A stretch of DNA of 64,000 bases from Taxillus chinensis (GCA_023512835.1 CM042090.1:55477865-55541864), one strand, 5' to 3'. Numbered from the stretch's first letter, positions 11,151-21,507 are shown. The notes: generated by a model not told the origin, from the letters alone. Program-made: numbers and translations.

Positions 11151-12660
11151 TTTGACTCCAATGACTTGTTGGGATATTGGCCTTGGTACTAAGATCCATA
11201 CTTCATTCCTCTTGAATTGATTAAGCTCTTCTTTCATAGCATCTATCCAGTTTGAATCTTGAAGGTCTTCATCTACAACTTTTGGTTCTATTTATGAAAG
11301 GAAGCATGAATAGAGACACATGTTGGAGGTCGCAGCCCTTGTTCTTACACCAACAGTAGGATCACCAATCACTTGATCTAAAGGGTAGTTTTGAGTCCAC
11401 TTGTAATTCTGTGCATATGATGGTGGATCCTCAATAATTTGTAGCTCAGTCAGACTAGGTGGTTCAGGTTCGTCCGCTGGTTGAACTTCTTTTGGATCAG
11501 TTATTTCTGTATTAACAGGTTCGGAAGTACTTGGTGGTTCTTCGGCATTGTTGCTTTCAGTATTAACTGGTCCGGAAGGACTAGGAGTTGCTCTGGAATT
11601 TTGGATATCCGCATCAATATGTCTGGAGTTGAAAAGAAATCCAGAGTCTGATTCATCAGAAGCATCATCTGTAGCATTTCTTTGTGCTTCAACGGAGCTA
11701 CGTGGTTGGTCTGTAGGAGTGGCAAGAATATTCATAAATTGTGAATAGTCGATGTTATTATCGTGGTCCTGCATATTTGAACTTGAAGATCCAATTCTTG
11801 ACCAATCCAGATTAGCTTCATCAAACGTCACATGGACAGATTCTTTAACCTTAAAAAGTTTTCTATTGAAGATGCGATAAGCCTTACTATGTAAGGAATA
11901 CCCGATAAAGATCCCATCATCAGATTTTGGCTCAAATTTGCTCCGAGCTTCTTTGCCCATTATTCAGTACATAACAAGTGCACCCAAAAGTTCTGAAATG
12001 TGAAATTGAGGGCTTTCGTCCTCTCCACATCTCATAGGGTGTTTTCATGGTAAATTTCTTTATTAGAGTTCTGTTCTAAACATAACAGGCAGTGGACACA
12101 GCTTCAGCGCATAGACTGAGAGGAAATTTTGCCCTTGCTAACAATGATCTACCAGCCTCGACTAAAGTGCGATTCTTACGCTCAGAACTCCATTTTGTTG
12201 GGGAGTTTTGGGCGCAGAGAAGTCGTGCTGAATGCCTTGTTCAGAACAATAGGATCTCATATCTGAAAAATCAAATTCTGTACCATGATCACTCCTGATG
12301 CATTTAATGCTCAGTCCTTGTGAGTTGCTTATCCAGTTGAAAAGATTTATTAGATGCTCAAAGGTTTGATCCTTTGATTTCAGGACATCACCCATGTATA
12401 CCTGGTGAAATCATCGATAACCACTAGGGTATATCTCGCACCAGCAAAAGAAGCCACGGAAATGGGACCACAGAGGTCTATATGAAGAAGTTGTAGAGGA
12501 GCAGATATGGAATTAACTGAATTGCTTTTAAAACTATGTTTGGTCTGTTTGCCACGTTTACATTTTCGACTGAGAGTATCTCTGCAGTATTTATGTTTAG
12601 GCAAACCAGTGACCAAGTCTACGATGCTAATTTAGACAAAGTCTTAAAATTTAAATGTGC
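11151..12660 (-). pseudogene. Sirevirus A integrase and integrase-RT linker
   Basis: The core has LHIDLCGPI with the first Asp (about 12500) and IRSDHGTEFDF with the second (about 12275). The conserved PQQNG is present, but a frameshift near 12180 falls just where the catalytic Glu region should continue. KSDDGIFIGYS and the acidic Ser/Pro/Thr-rich linker (11300-11960) follow, typical of Sireviruses. A TAA at 11292-11294 replaces an expected Gln. The upstream zinc-finger part lies beyond the solo LTR D insertion. The protein would insert the cDNA; this copy cannot. Confidence 0.82.
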
Positions 12661-12831
12661 GCAACTGTAAGACCCGCAAAATTTTTAGCTACTTAAGTTC
12701 TTACTTAAAGAGTAATAATAATAAAATAATAATAATGTTATTGTTAACAATAGTTAGAAAGGATATTTTAGATATTATCACGATAAAAATAAGCACCCAA
12801 TATAGTCATTCAACTAGCATGTGATAAGTAG

Positions 12832-12872
12832 CCGTTATGAATAGTATCCGTCCGTTATGAATAGTATCCGTT
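12832..12872 (+). repeat. Tandem duplication of about 20 bp
   Basis: CCGTTATGAATAGTATCCGT occurs twice in a row, upstream of a TATA-like stretch and of the 94-codon ORF. Its function is unknown. Confidence 0.7.
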
Positions 12873-12951
12873 TGGACTTCCATAAATAGGTATGAGCATG
12901 AGATTTTATTTATAAGAGAGTATAGAAGTAAGAAGAATAATAATACGAGTT

Positions 12952-13236
12952 ATGGCATCAAGTTCTCAAGTACTGCCATCCGAGAATAGTGTACGCGATG
13001 AAGATCGGCGAGCAATACGACTTGAAGTTACAAAGCTATGCTTTCCTGTAGATGAGCTAAATGCTCGTGTCCAATGGCTGCAATATAATGCGACGAGACA
13101 CAGAGAGAAGTTTGAGGTTATTCGTGCGACAACCACGACAATGTTAGCCGAAGGGTTGTGCAGCTCTGCTGCCGAAGCACAACACGTCCTACGCACATAC
13201 GCTAATACAATTCAAGAAATTTTACGAAGACCATAG
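12952..13236 (+). CDS. Hypothetical 94-residue protein inside solo LTR D
   Basis: I do not recognise this protein. It begins MASSSQVLPSENS and continues as a mixed-charge, largely helical sequence (DDRRAIRLE-like start, then LNARVQWLQYNATRHREKFEVI and a C-terminal AEAQHVLRTYANTIQEIL), ending at a TAG followed by AT-rich DNA. AT-rich TATA-like sequence (TTTATTTATAAGAGAG) lies 40-50 bp upstream. Its composition is protein-like compared with the AT-rich surroundings and other ORFs of the unit are few, but an ORF of this size can arise by chance. Expression is not shown. Confidence 0.35.
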   Translation: MASSSQVLPSENSVRDEDRRAIRLEVTKLCFPVDELNARVQWLQYNATRHREKFEVIRATTTTMLAEGLCSSAAEAQHVLRTYANTIQEILRRP

Positions 13237-14289
13237 AATATGATATTAATGTTTCTATTTAGGTTTATGATATTTTATGCTATAATGTTATCTTACTTTA
13301 TTGTTTATTGATTATGCAATTATATTATTTTATCCGCGTAAATATTAAATACATTATAAAAATAAAATAATTTCTTATATGTCATAAAACGTTTAGATGC
13401 TATATATTATGTCATTTAGTTTCTTAAACCAAATTACTATGGGTAAGTAAGTATTACAAGCCTTAACTTCACCAAAAGTATAAAACATAGGTAAGGCCCA
13501 AAAATTTGAATGAGGCAGATTCTGGAGGTCACATTCAAAAATCCATAACTTGAATTATACAGATCCAATTGACATGAAACCAAAGCCCATTTGTTCATTT
13601 ATGACTTAGCTAAAACGTGTAGAAATTTCAGAATTTAATATGAAGCCAATCAATTCCAGAATTTAAAATACTACACATAGGTTCAGTATGAATGGGTAAA
13701 CATTTTAGTACGACTTTAAAATTCAATAACTTTTGTTATACATATTTAAAAATTATAAAATGGATACCCATTTGTAGATATTTGAGTTAGTAATGCAATA
13801 CAATTGGCCATTTGTCAAAAACTACAAAATTAAAAACGTTATAATTGAATTAGTAGGGAGTACACCAATGTAGACTTTTGATGCCAAAGGAACCTTCTAG
13901 GTTGAAAAGTCTTAAAACATTTTTTAAATGGTAGGAAAAGATACCCACGTTTTAAGAGAGGATAATAGGAATAAAATAAAGTATTTTATATATTTTACAT
14001 AATTTAATTTGATGCCAAAGTCAAATTCATACACTACTTTCACACTACACACCTACCACCATCCTTGCCTATATAAGGAGTGTCTTGCCTCTCCTCTTAA
14101 GCACAAATCCCTCAAGCCACACCACGAAATTTCCCTCTCAAAACACTCCCTTAAGCCCTCTTAACATCCCAAATACTCTACTCAAATCCTCTTTTGCTTT
14201 TGGTACTTACCAAGCGTCGAAGTTCTACGAAAGGTAATACTTAAGATTTCGAAATTATGAAGTCACTTCTTATTTATTATGTAGATTCT

Positions 14290-14422
14290 TATGGTTGGTT
14301 TTACCACCTCATATATACTATATTTATGGTTGGTTTTACCACCTTACATATGTTATTTATATGATTAGTTGTACCACCTCGTATATACATACATGGTTGG
14401 CCTTGCCACCTCATATACATAC
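14290..14422 (+). repeat. Minisatellite, about four units of 36-40 bp
   Basis: Units built on ATGGTTGGTTTTACCACCTC followed by ATATA-rich sequence repeat four times with drift, in the presumed transcribed part of solo LTR D downstream of its TATA box. Confidence 0.75.
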
Positions 14423-14566
14423 CTGTGTAATTATTTTAAATTATAGTATTTTATCATAGCATTGTCATTCTATAATTCAAGTGAAAAGATGAGAATATTA
14501 ACTTATGTTTTTATTTTTATTTTTAAGGTTCTAGATAGCGGAAGATTGTAAGGAACGACTTCCAAA

Positions 14567-14881
14567 ATGAATTCCCCCGACAATCGCCCTTCTTCTTCTG
14601 CAACCCCAATTGTTAATGCTTCAACCTCACAGCTATCCCCATCCTTATCTCCTCCTGATCGTCCCTTTAGACCCGTGTCTAATATCCCCTCATGGTTAAG
14701 GTGGAAGACACGTAGGAAAAATAAGCTTATCGAACGTCTTTTCCGTTCACCCAATACAAGAAGTAAATCTTATTCAAAAACTCTCAAGGCATATAACCTA
14801 GTTAGTGCACAACTCAAGGCTTATAATGCATGGGATCGAAATAGGATATGGAACAGCAATAGAAGTGGGAACCCAAATTAA
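14567..14881 (+). CDS. Hypothetical 104-residue basic protein inside solo LTR D
   Basis: I do not recognise it. The N-terminal half is rich in Ser, Pro and Thr (MNSPDNRPSSSATPIVNAST); the C-terminal half is basic (WKTRRKNKLIERLFRS, then SKSYSKTLKAYN) and ends in Asn/Gly/Arg residues. It follows TTTTTAAG, a plausible 3' splice site, about 500 bp after the TATA box, and a possible GT donor lies at AAAGGTAATA near 14235. A spliced short transcript starting in this LTR is therefore conceivable. This is inference from sequence only. Confidence 0.35.
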   Translation: MNSPDNRPSSSATPIVNASTSQLSPSLSPPDRPFRPVSNIPSWLRWKTRRKNKLIERLFRSPNTRSKSYSKTLKAYNLVSAQLKAYNAWDRNRIWNSNRSGNPN

Positions 14882-14930
14882 TATTCAACCCCACAAGCAC
14901 GGTATGCCTATTAAAAGATATAAGTTAAAG

Positions 14931-14933
<3 letters not shown>

Positions 14934-14969
<36 letters not shown>
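14934..14969. repeat. (TA)n microsatellite
   Basis: About 18 uninterrupted TA units after the 104-codon ORF. Confidence 0.95.
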
Positions 14970-14972
<3 letters not shown>

Positions 14973-15064
14973 AGATATGTGTGATATTGAACTTTTCAAG
15001 CATTAATGCTAATTTAGTGTTTTGATATTTTTAAGGTTTAAAACGCGGAGAACGACAAGCGATT

Positions 15065-15240
15065 GTAAGGGTTTTTCTTATCCCCTTTTTCTTTTTCATT
15101 ATAATCTATATTTCATCATTATTGTAAGGTTTTTCTCATCCTTTTTTTTTCTTTTTCATTATAATCTATATTTCATTATTATTATAAGGGACCTTTCTCT
15201 TCCTCTTTATCTTGTTTGGAATTATTATTGTAAGAGTTTT
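15065..15240 (+). repeat. Tandem repeats of about 60 bp, T-rich
   Basis: The segment TTTTTCATTATAATCTATAT with a flanking TATTGTAAGG(G)TTTTTCT block occurs twice in full, with a third partial copy. The TTTTAAGGTT...GCGGA...ATTGTAAGG segment just upstream also resembles the one at 14520-14555, so this part of LTR D grew by local duplication. Confidence 0.7.
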
Positions 15241-16075
15241 ATGTTTCTTATTCTTCTAATTCCATTTCCTTGTTGAGAAGATTAGATTAGTCTCTTTTTA
15301 ATCTCTCTCTTGGTAATCTATGCTATTGATTGGGGTAGATAACCATTTTGATATTCGTGGTTATCCTTGTTAACTTTGAATGTTTTATTGAAATTCTATG
15401 TGATACCTCATGTTATGTATGTTAAAGTCGTTATAACCTCTTATGTTTGGACAAAATAAGTTTATGATGGGTGGTTCCAGAAAGACCTCCAATGCATTGG
15501 GTAAAGAACATCACTGGAGAGTGTCAATCCAGTTGATAATATGTTATGTTATGATATGGTATCTGGGTAGTTAACCTGGATCATGATGTTATGATACGAT
15601 GTTCAAACATAATCTTCCATGTTATGATTTCCTTGTGAAATGTTGATCATGTATGATGTGTAAATATTATATGGTATTTCCTATGTTCGATATCTTCATG
15701 ATTTTCTTTACCCACTTATGTTTACCCTTACTGGGCTATTTGAGCTCACCCTTTTTATGATTTATTTTCCAACCCCAGGTAATTAAGGGATGGAGAAACT
15801 AGGATAAGGAGTCGAGAAGTGCTTGGAAATAAAGTTGTGTGAAATTTTAAAGATTTATTAAGTTGTTTGTTCGTGTGCTTTGTTATGTAATAATGGGTTA
15901 TGGACACTTAGTCTCTAAACCCCTAAACCTTAAAGATCTTGGATTGAAATTTGTAATAATGAATGGTTTGTTTGATTAAATAAGTAATAGTTTGAAATTT
16001 ATATAAAATTTGTATATTTATTTTCCGCTAACGCACCCGGTTTGGAGGTTTCAAATTTGGGGGCGTTACAGCAAC

Positions 16076-17498
16076 GCTTGTGCCATAGCCAACTATCTTC
16101 ATCTGATGCTTTAGTGAGGAAGCATACAGGGTCAGAAGAATTATTTCTTAAGACCATTGAATATATGTCCCCATCTCTTAATCCGGATAACTTAATATCT
16201 CTGGATAAGTTATCCCTAACTGAGCAAGTATTGGACAAGAAGGAAATAGTGAACCCCTTGTCGCATAAGTTACTGACACTCAGCAGATTATGCTTCAAAC
16301 CTTCGACTAGTGCGACTTTAGTGATTGATACACATCCATTGGTTAAAGTGCCATACCCCATAGTTTTACCATTACTATTGTCGCCGTATGATACGGATGG
16401 TCCTCGTCTATCAATAATTTCTACGAGCAAAGACTTTTCACTCGTCATATGCCCGGAGCATCCACTATCGAGTATCCACTTGCTTTGATTGATCTTTAAC
16501 TTCAAGTGGGCTGGGAGTGAATTCCAGAGATGCTCCTGCAAGACAATAGATTACACTTTTGGTACCCAAACTTGTTTCTGGCGGTTAGGAGAAGCAGTAG
16601 AAGTGTCAACTATTTCGGATTTAACTTTGTTAGGAACTTTGACTTTCCAAGTTGACTTAACTTTTTCCGTATTAGTTGCTTCTTTAATTCAGGTTTTCTT
16701 GGGAGAGTTACTTCTTTGAGGTTTAGATTTAAGTGTGCCAGATGAACTCTTTTTGATGAACTGATCTTTATTAATCAAACTTTGTTTACATAACCAGTCA
16801 TCAAATAAACTCCAACATTCATAATGATAATGGCCTATTTTTCTACAGATTGAGCAAACACTATGATGTGGAGATACAACAGGGGATACAGGTTTCTTAG
16901 GTTGAACAGTTTTCCTAGTCTATTCCCTATGGCCTCATCCACTGTGAATGCGTGACGCGTTCTTGGCCCTAGTAGCGTCAGCCTTAGCCTTTCCTTTCTT
17001 TCTGGGTGCTACAATTTCGGCTTTAACTCGCAGAGTAGCTTCCCTTCATCCTTTGGTATGGGTGCTACTTCTTCGGGATTAGCGATGGCGACCTCTCTTC
17101 CACAATCGTAAACTATGATCCCACCTGAAACAATACCATCCAACGGTTTAGATGTACTAACAGGATACAGGTTGGTTAGTTTGGGAGTGAAATCCGTAGG
17201 ACACTCAATAGCTTGTGTGGAAGATGATGATTCGGAGCCTAGGCCGGGTTTGACTCGGATGTCGTCAGGATTAGTTCTAAACGTAGAGGCTATTTCCGTG
17301 GATTTTAGCCATTTATGATTTATTTCCTTTTCCTTTCAAGTTCATTCTCAAGTCTTTTAAGATTTACATTTAGACCTATGAGGTTAGTATTGAGCATATG
17401 ATTTTCAGCTCTAAGGTCGTGATGCCAAGCCTCCTTGCTTCTGTAGTCCGCTATGTCTTTTTCCAGTTTTGAAATAGTAAATTCAAGGTGTTTAGCAT
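16076..17498 (-). pseudogene. Sirevirus A: Gag C-terminal part, protease and GAG-pre-integrase
   Basis: The minus strand continues the Sirevirus polyprotein left of the Tekay-type insertion. A CxxC...H zinc-finger-like segment (CSICRKIGHYHYEC) lies near 16840. The copia protease follows with KWILDSGCSGHMT (about 16450), and the pre-integrase domain reaches WLWHKR at 16080, where solo LTR D interrupts it. Stops and small shifts occur near 16720, 16920 and 17320. The neighbouring half of the domain resumes at 12660. Together these parts would process the polyprotein and begin integrase. Confidence 0.82.
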
Positions 17499-17587
17499 TG
17501 TAAGGACCCGTACCTTGAGTTAGTCAGTTTTACCCCCGGAGTAGAGTTTTTCTAGATTTTGACCTAGTAAATGGACTCCAATGAATT

Positions 17588-18007
17588 CACGTGCAAAAGG
17601 AAAGATGCTTAGAATGGTGTCCCCTATCTACCACAGAAGTTTCAGGCCAAATGGACTTGTATGTGAGGTGCACGTGATATGGGTCCAATTCACGTGCAAG
17701 TGTAATTGTCTTCTAAATGATGCAAGGAGGCTAGGGGTGAAGTTTGAGAGCATTTGGAGTCCATATGGAGGTGCACGTGAATTGGGGAATTCACGTGCAA
17801 ATTGGCGTGCAGGCTTATTTTTGCATGGTTCCCTTGGTTTTGACATTCTAAGGAACTTTCTCCAAAGGACCATGTTGAAATTCTGAGTATTTTGGCCTAT
17901 AGGGGTGCGAAAAGGTGCTAACTTGTGTGATCAAAACTACGTCGTTTTGATCTTTGGGATTCACTTAATCAAAACTACGTCGTTTTGATGTTGTGTTGGC
18001 TATATAA
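17588..18007 (+). promoter_or_regulatory. LTR A promoter: G-box array, twin palindromes, TATA box
   Basis: Five CACGTG palindromes, mostly within ATTCACGTGCA, span 17588-17797. Two copies of ATCAAAAC-TACGTC-GTTTTGAT follow at 17930-17951 and 17968-17989, and TATATAAGG is at about 18001. G-boxes and ACGT cores are known bZIP/bHLH sites; control of this LTR by such factors is inference. The module recurs in the other family A and B LTRs. Confidence 0.65.
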
Positions 18008-18625
18008 GGAGGAGAAGCCCTCTGTTTTAGGTTTAGGGTTCTCTTCGGTTCTTTGCGGCCGTCGTAGAGAGAGAGAGAGCTAGAGAGAGAGAAGGAAGGG
18101 GAGTTCTTTGGTTCTTGCCGGGCCGGAGCATCTTGCGTGGGTGGTCGGTGACTCGTGGGTGGACGGCGTTCGACGTGGGATCGGGACTTTCTTTGTGTTG
18201 TTGCGTTTTACTTGAGGTAGGGATTCCGTTCTTCCTAAGTCCTCCTCTATCCTAGGGTCCTAGGGCAGAATATGAGTTATATCTCGTTATATTATTTATA
18301 TGTAAATTCATATAGGTGTGATCTCCTATATGAATGTTGGCCTCGGTGGCGTTTTGGTATGATTTCGAGGTTGGGTGGTTAGTGCATGTTAAGTGTTTGA
18401 TAAAATGTCGGTATGAATATGCCTGTGTGTATGCTCGAAATGTGTTTGAAATAATGCCTGTGAGGCTATGCATATTATGTGTTTGGAATACTCGCCGTGT
18501 GGCTGGGTTTGTGAGCCTGTGAATATATGCATGCTAAGTGTTCGACGTTATTCCCGTGTGACTAAGTATATTAAGTGTGATGTTATGCCTGTATGGCCTT
18601 GTGTCTTTGCGTGTTTGCTTGTACA

Positions 18626-18798
18626 CCCGGTGGATGTGGAAGCCCGGGACTGTTTTGTGGAACCCGGTGGTTGTGGAAGCCCGGGATCTGTTTTGTGGAA
18701 CCCGGTGGTCGTGGAAGCCCGGGACTGTTTTGTGGAACTCGGTGGTTTGTGGAAGCCCGGACTGTTCTTGAAACCCGGTGGTCGTGGAAGCCCGGGAG
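18626..18798 (+). repeat. 37-bp minisatellite, five units, in LTR A
   Basis: Units begin CCCGGTGG, contain GTGGAAGCCCGGGACTG and recur every 31-39 bp. The same array is in the other LTR (25974-26145) and, inverted, in the element at the right end (59631-59800), again five units. Gly/Pro-rich ORFs crossing it are artefacts of the repeat. Confidence 0.9.
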
Positions 18799-19293
18799 TG
18801 TTTATGTACCAGTCCATGTATGATTGTGTTTCTTTGTTATAGCCTGTAACTATATCCTGGTGGAATAATTGTATCACGACACAACGCACTTGTACACGAG
18901 GCATGTAGATGTTTGGTGCATGGGATGGGTTGGGGAGACATGATCCCTACTGAGCTGTGGTTGCTCACCCCTCCTACCATGTTGTTTTCTTTTCAGGAAC
19001 CTACAGGCGTTAGGTGGGACCCCAAGGTGGAGGACCTTATTTATTTTATTGTTTATGTTATTTTATTATGGGAACTGATGTAACCCCAATGGGGATGGAT
19101 TGAAAAGAAGACTTTGTATTAAAGGCTGATCTGGTTTGTGGACTGCTTGATGGACTTTATTTTTCTTGAATGTGTTGTGAATGTTTAAAATGTTCGGTTC
19201 TTGGTTTGTATCCTAACCCCTTTGCCCTCCGTGTGGGTAAAAAGGGGAGTCACGTACCGGTTTCCTCGGGTTGGAAATCCGGGCGTGACAATA

Positions 19294-19305
19294 TGGTATC
19301 AGAGC
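19294..19305 (+). other. Primer binding site, tRNA-iMet type
   Basis: TGGTATCAGAGC, three bases after the 5' LTR, complements the 3' end of initiator tRNA-Met, as in most chromoviruses. Confidence 0.93.
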
Positions 19306-19721
19306 ATGGTCTAGTTGGCCTAGGGTAGTGGGCGGACTTGGTTATCTTGAGTCCTTTGGAGGAGCCTGGAGGGACATGCCTGATCAACATGGTCCTCTTT
19401 GAGCCTCCAAGGTGTACTTAGGGTAGTCCAGTCTTGTGGTAGGATTTGCATGCATTGGCATTAGGGCACTAGTTACATATGTTGTCACGTGTGAAGGATG
19501 TGCATAACATGATTATGTGTGAACTGTGCAACTCTGAATATTCTTGGACTGCCTTGGGTATGACTACAATGTGGACTGTGCTGTGTGCAATATTGATTGA
19601 TGCAATGGTTACAATGTGTGTAATGCCATGTACGGCTTGACTTGATAATGGGGTAGAGGTAGTCAACTTGTTAGTAGTCAAACGCGTTCGACGTTTGTGC
19701 ATCTTACTTCATGTAGTAAGA

Positions 19722-21150
19722 ATGCCACCGAGGAGAGTGACACGTGCGTCCGGGGCAATGGGCGATGAGTCATCTGCCCATGAGGGTCCGGGTGCGGGAC
19801 CATCCGTTGGAGGGCATGCGTTGTTACCGGCACAGCTACAAGAAGGCATTCGGCTGGAGGTACGAGAGCTACGGGAGGGACTCCGGCGGGACGTTCGGGA
19901 GGAGGTGCGCCGTGAGATGGCGGCACACAGGTGGTGCCACCACCAGGTAGGAGAGCCGCCTCGTGAGCGTGAGAGTTCGCCGGGTGGTGTACCGACCCGT
20001 GCGAGAGGATGACGTGGTGACACGGTTCCGAAAGGAACAACCTCCGCGATTTAAGGGGGGGGGGAAGATCCTGTGGTAGGCGAACAATGGTTGAGGCGGA
20101 TTGAGCATGTGTTCTCCTTTCTCCTGCCTCGGGAGGAGGATAAGGTGCGGCCGGCAATCGGCGATTGGAGGGGGATGCTTTGGAGTGGTGGACGAGTGTT
20201 GCGGGGAGCCGTGCGGTGCAACTCATGTTTTGGGAGGAATTCTTGCAACTCTTCCATGATGAGTTCTTCCCAGGAATCGGTGAGATGGCAGAAGAGGGAG
20301 GAATTTGGCAGCCTGAAGCAAGGATCAAAGACGGTGCCCGAGTATGAGCGGGAGTTCCGGAGCTTGAGTAGGTTTGCCCCCGAGACAAGGTGGCAAAGGA
20401 GGACCTGAAGGCCCACAAGTTCACTTTGGGTCTTCGGCCAGCCCTTAGGGAGAGGGTGGCAATTCTACGCTTGAGGACTTATCCTGAGGCCGTGGAGACG
20501 GCCCGTATAGGCGAGAGAGAGCTGGATGGTGGGAGGCGGGCCCATCAGGGTCGCCAATTGCGAGTGGGCCTGATCGAGATGCAGGGTCCAAGAGGCTCAA
20601 GACGGAGGAGAGGGATAAGCGGTTCCTTCCGCGACGGGGGACAGACATTGGTGAACCCAGGGAGGTCTAGCTTTGGCGGTGGCAGACAAGGCGGTCCAGC
20701 AGGGGGTCTCCCCAGCGGTTGTTACTGCTGTGGGGAGCAAGGCCACTTGAGAAAGGAGTGTCCAAAGAGGGACTGGAAATGCCATAGATGTGGACGAGAG
20801 GGCCATCTGAGCCGGGTTTGCCGGAGTGGCAACAGGGGAGTTGGAGGCATGACATCCGGCACAAGGAGTGATGCCGGTTTTCGTGCACCAGGCGAGAGAC
20901 CAGCTCGTCGGTGGCCGGCTAGTCGGGCAGGGATCGAATCGGACCCGACCTCGGGGAGGCCGGAGCGGCAACAGACCGAAGTTGGAGGCAGCCTTGGCGG
21001 GAAGCGCCCGGTGAGTGAGCCGACCGGTGGCACGGGCCAAGGGAGGGTGTTTGCGCTAGAGGCGACGTACCCGAGGAGGAGGCCGAGCTACCACCCCCAC
21101 CAGCTGAGGGTGGAGCAGGACCATCGGTGGTTAGAGGTACCCTCTTGATC
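19722..21150 (+). pseudogene. Tekay-type gag with two zinc knuckles
   Basis: The ATG at 19722 (MPPRRVTRA) is the likely start. A helical N-terminus precedes the capsid region, where LEGDALEWW and FLQLFHDEFFP lie in one frame and KTVPEYEREFRSL in another, so at least two frameshifts fall between 20010 and 20400. From 20390 one frame runs to about 21148 with two CX2CX4HX4C knuckles (CYCCGEQGHLRKEC and CHRCGREGHLSRVC, about 20719-20825), which bind genomic RNA. The family is usually one ORF with pol, so this copy is dead. Confidence 0.88.
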
Positions 21151-21507
21151 TCCCGTACCTTAGCTTCTGTTCTTTTCGATACGGGTGCATCATGTTCATT
21201 TGTTGCTGAGCTTGTAATGGACGGCTTGGGGTTAGCCTGTGTGGAGGCCGCGAGGCCCCTAGTTGTGGAGTCTCCGGTAGGAGGCATGATTGAGGTACGG
21301 CGAGTGTGTCGTGGCTATGTGTTAACCATAGGCGAGGTGGAGCTGAGTTTTGACTTGCATGTGATGCCTTTGAGGACGTTTGACCTGATCTTGGGTATGG
21401 ATTGGCTTATGGCTTTCCAGGCCAAGATAGATTGTTATCGGCGGCGTGTGACCTTCGTGACACCTGCAGGGGACTTCTTGCACCCTGCAGGGGGAGTGGG
21501 ATTGTGA
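21127..21507 (+). pseudogene. Tekay-type aspartic protease
   Basis: LFDTGASCSFVA near 21175-21210 is the retropepsin active site, followed by VMPLRTFDLILGMDWL, the usual second half. It would cut Gag-Pol. It is in a different frame from gag upstream and from RT downstream; shifts lie near 21140 and 21510-21590. Confidence 0.87.

Larger units (their letters stand above)
12666..16070 (+). mobile_element. Solo LTR, family D (3.4 kb), with TSD GCAAC
   Basis: A single unit starts TGTAAGACCCG and ends GGGGGCGTTACA, flanked on both sides by GCAAC (12661-12665 and 16071-16075). The ends and the five-base duplication fit a Ty3/gypsy LTR, and an ACTGGGCT...GCTCACCC block near 15730 resembles one in LTR families A, B and E. 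No RT, Gag or integrase homology and no internal repeat of LTR length is present, so a solo LTR is the simplest reading; a large non-autonomous element is the alternative. A TATA box (TATATAAGG, about 14069) is on the plus strand. The unit holds two small ORFs and several tandem repeats. Confidence 0.8.
17499..19290 (+). repeat. 5' LTR, family A
   Basis: It starts TGTAAGGACCCG and ends GGGCGTGACA. U3 has five CACGTG G-boxes (17588, 17671, 17691, 17774, 17792), two ACGT-cored palindromes and a TATA box; then a (GA)n leader, five 37-bp repeats, a GAGCTGTGGTTGCTCACCCCTCC block near 18955 and a CTTTTCAG/GAACCTACAGGCGTTAGG segment near 19000. Confidence 0.93.

Noticed and set aside
18548..18904. 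Gly/Pro-rich ORFs on both strands (also near 25930-26190 and 59528-59875)
   Set aside because: Produced by the 37-bp repeat of LTR A, whose unit length is a near multiple of three in parts; not genes.
19294..19305. Possible tRNA gene at TGGTATCAGAGC
   Set aside because: It is only the primer site complementary to the tRNA-iMet 3' end; no cloverleaf is around it.
19678..20424. Long minus-strand ORF (248 codons) opposite gag
   Set aside because: Antisense shadow of GC-rich gag; no recognisable motif, while the plus strand shows Gag blocks.
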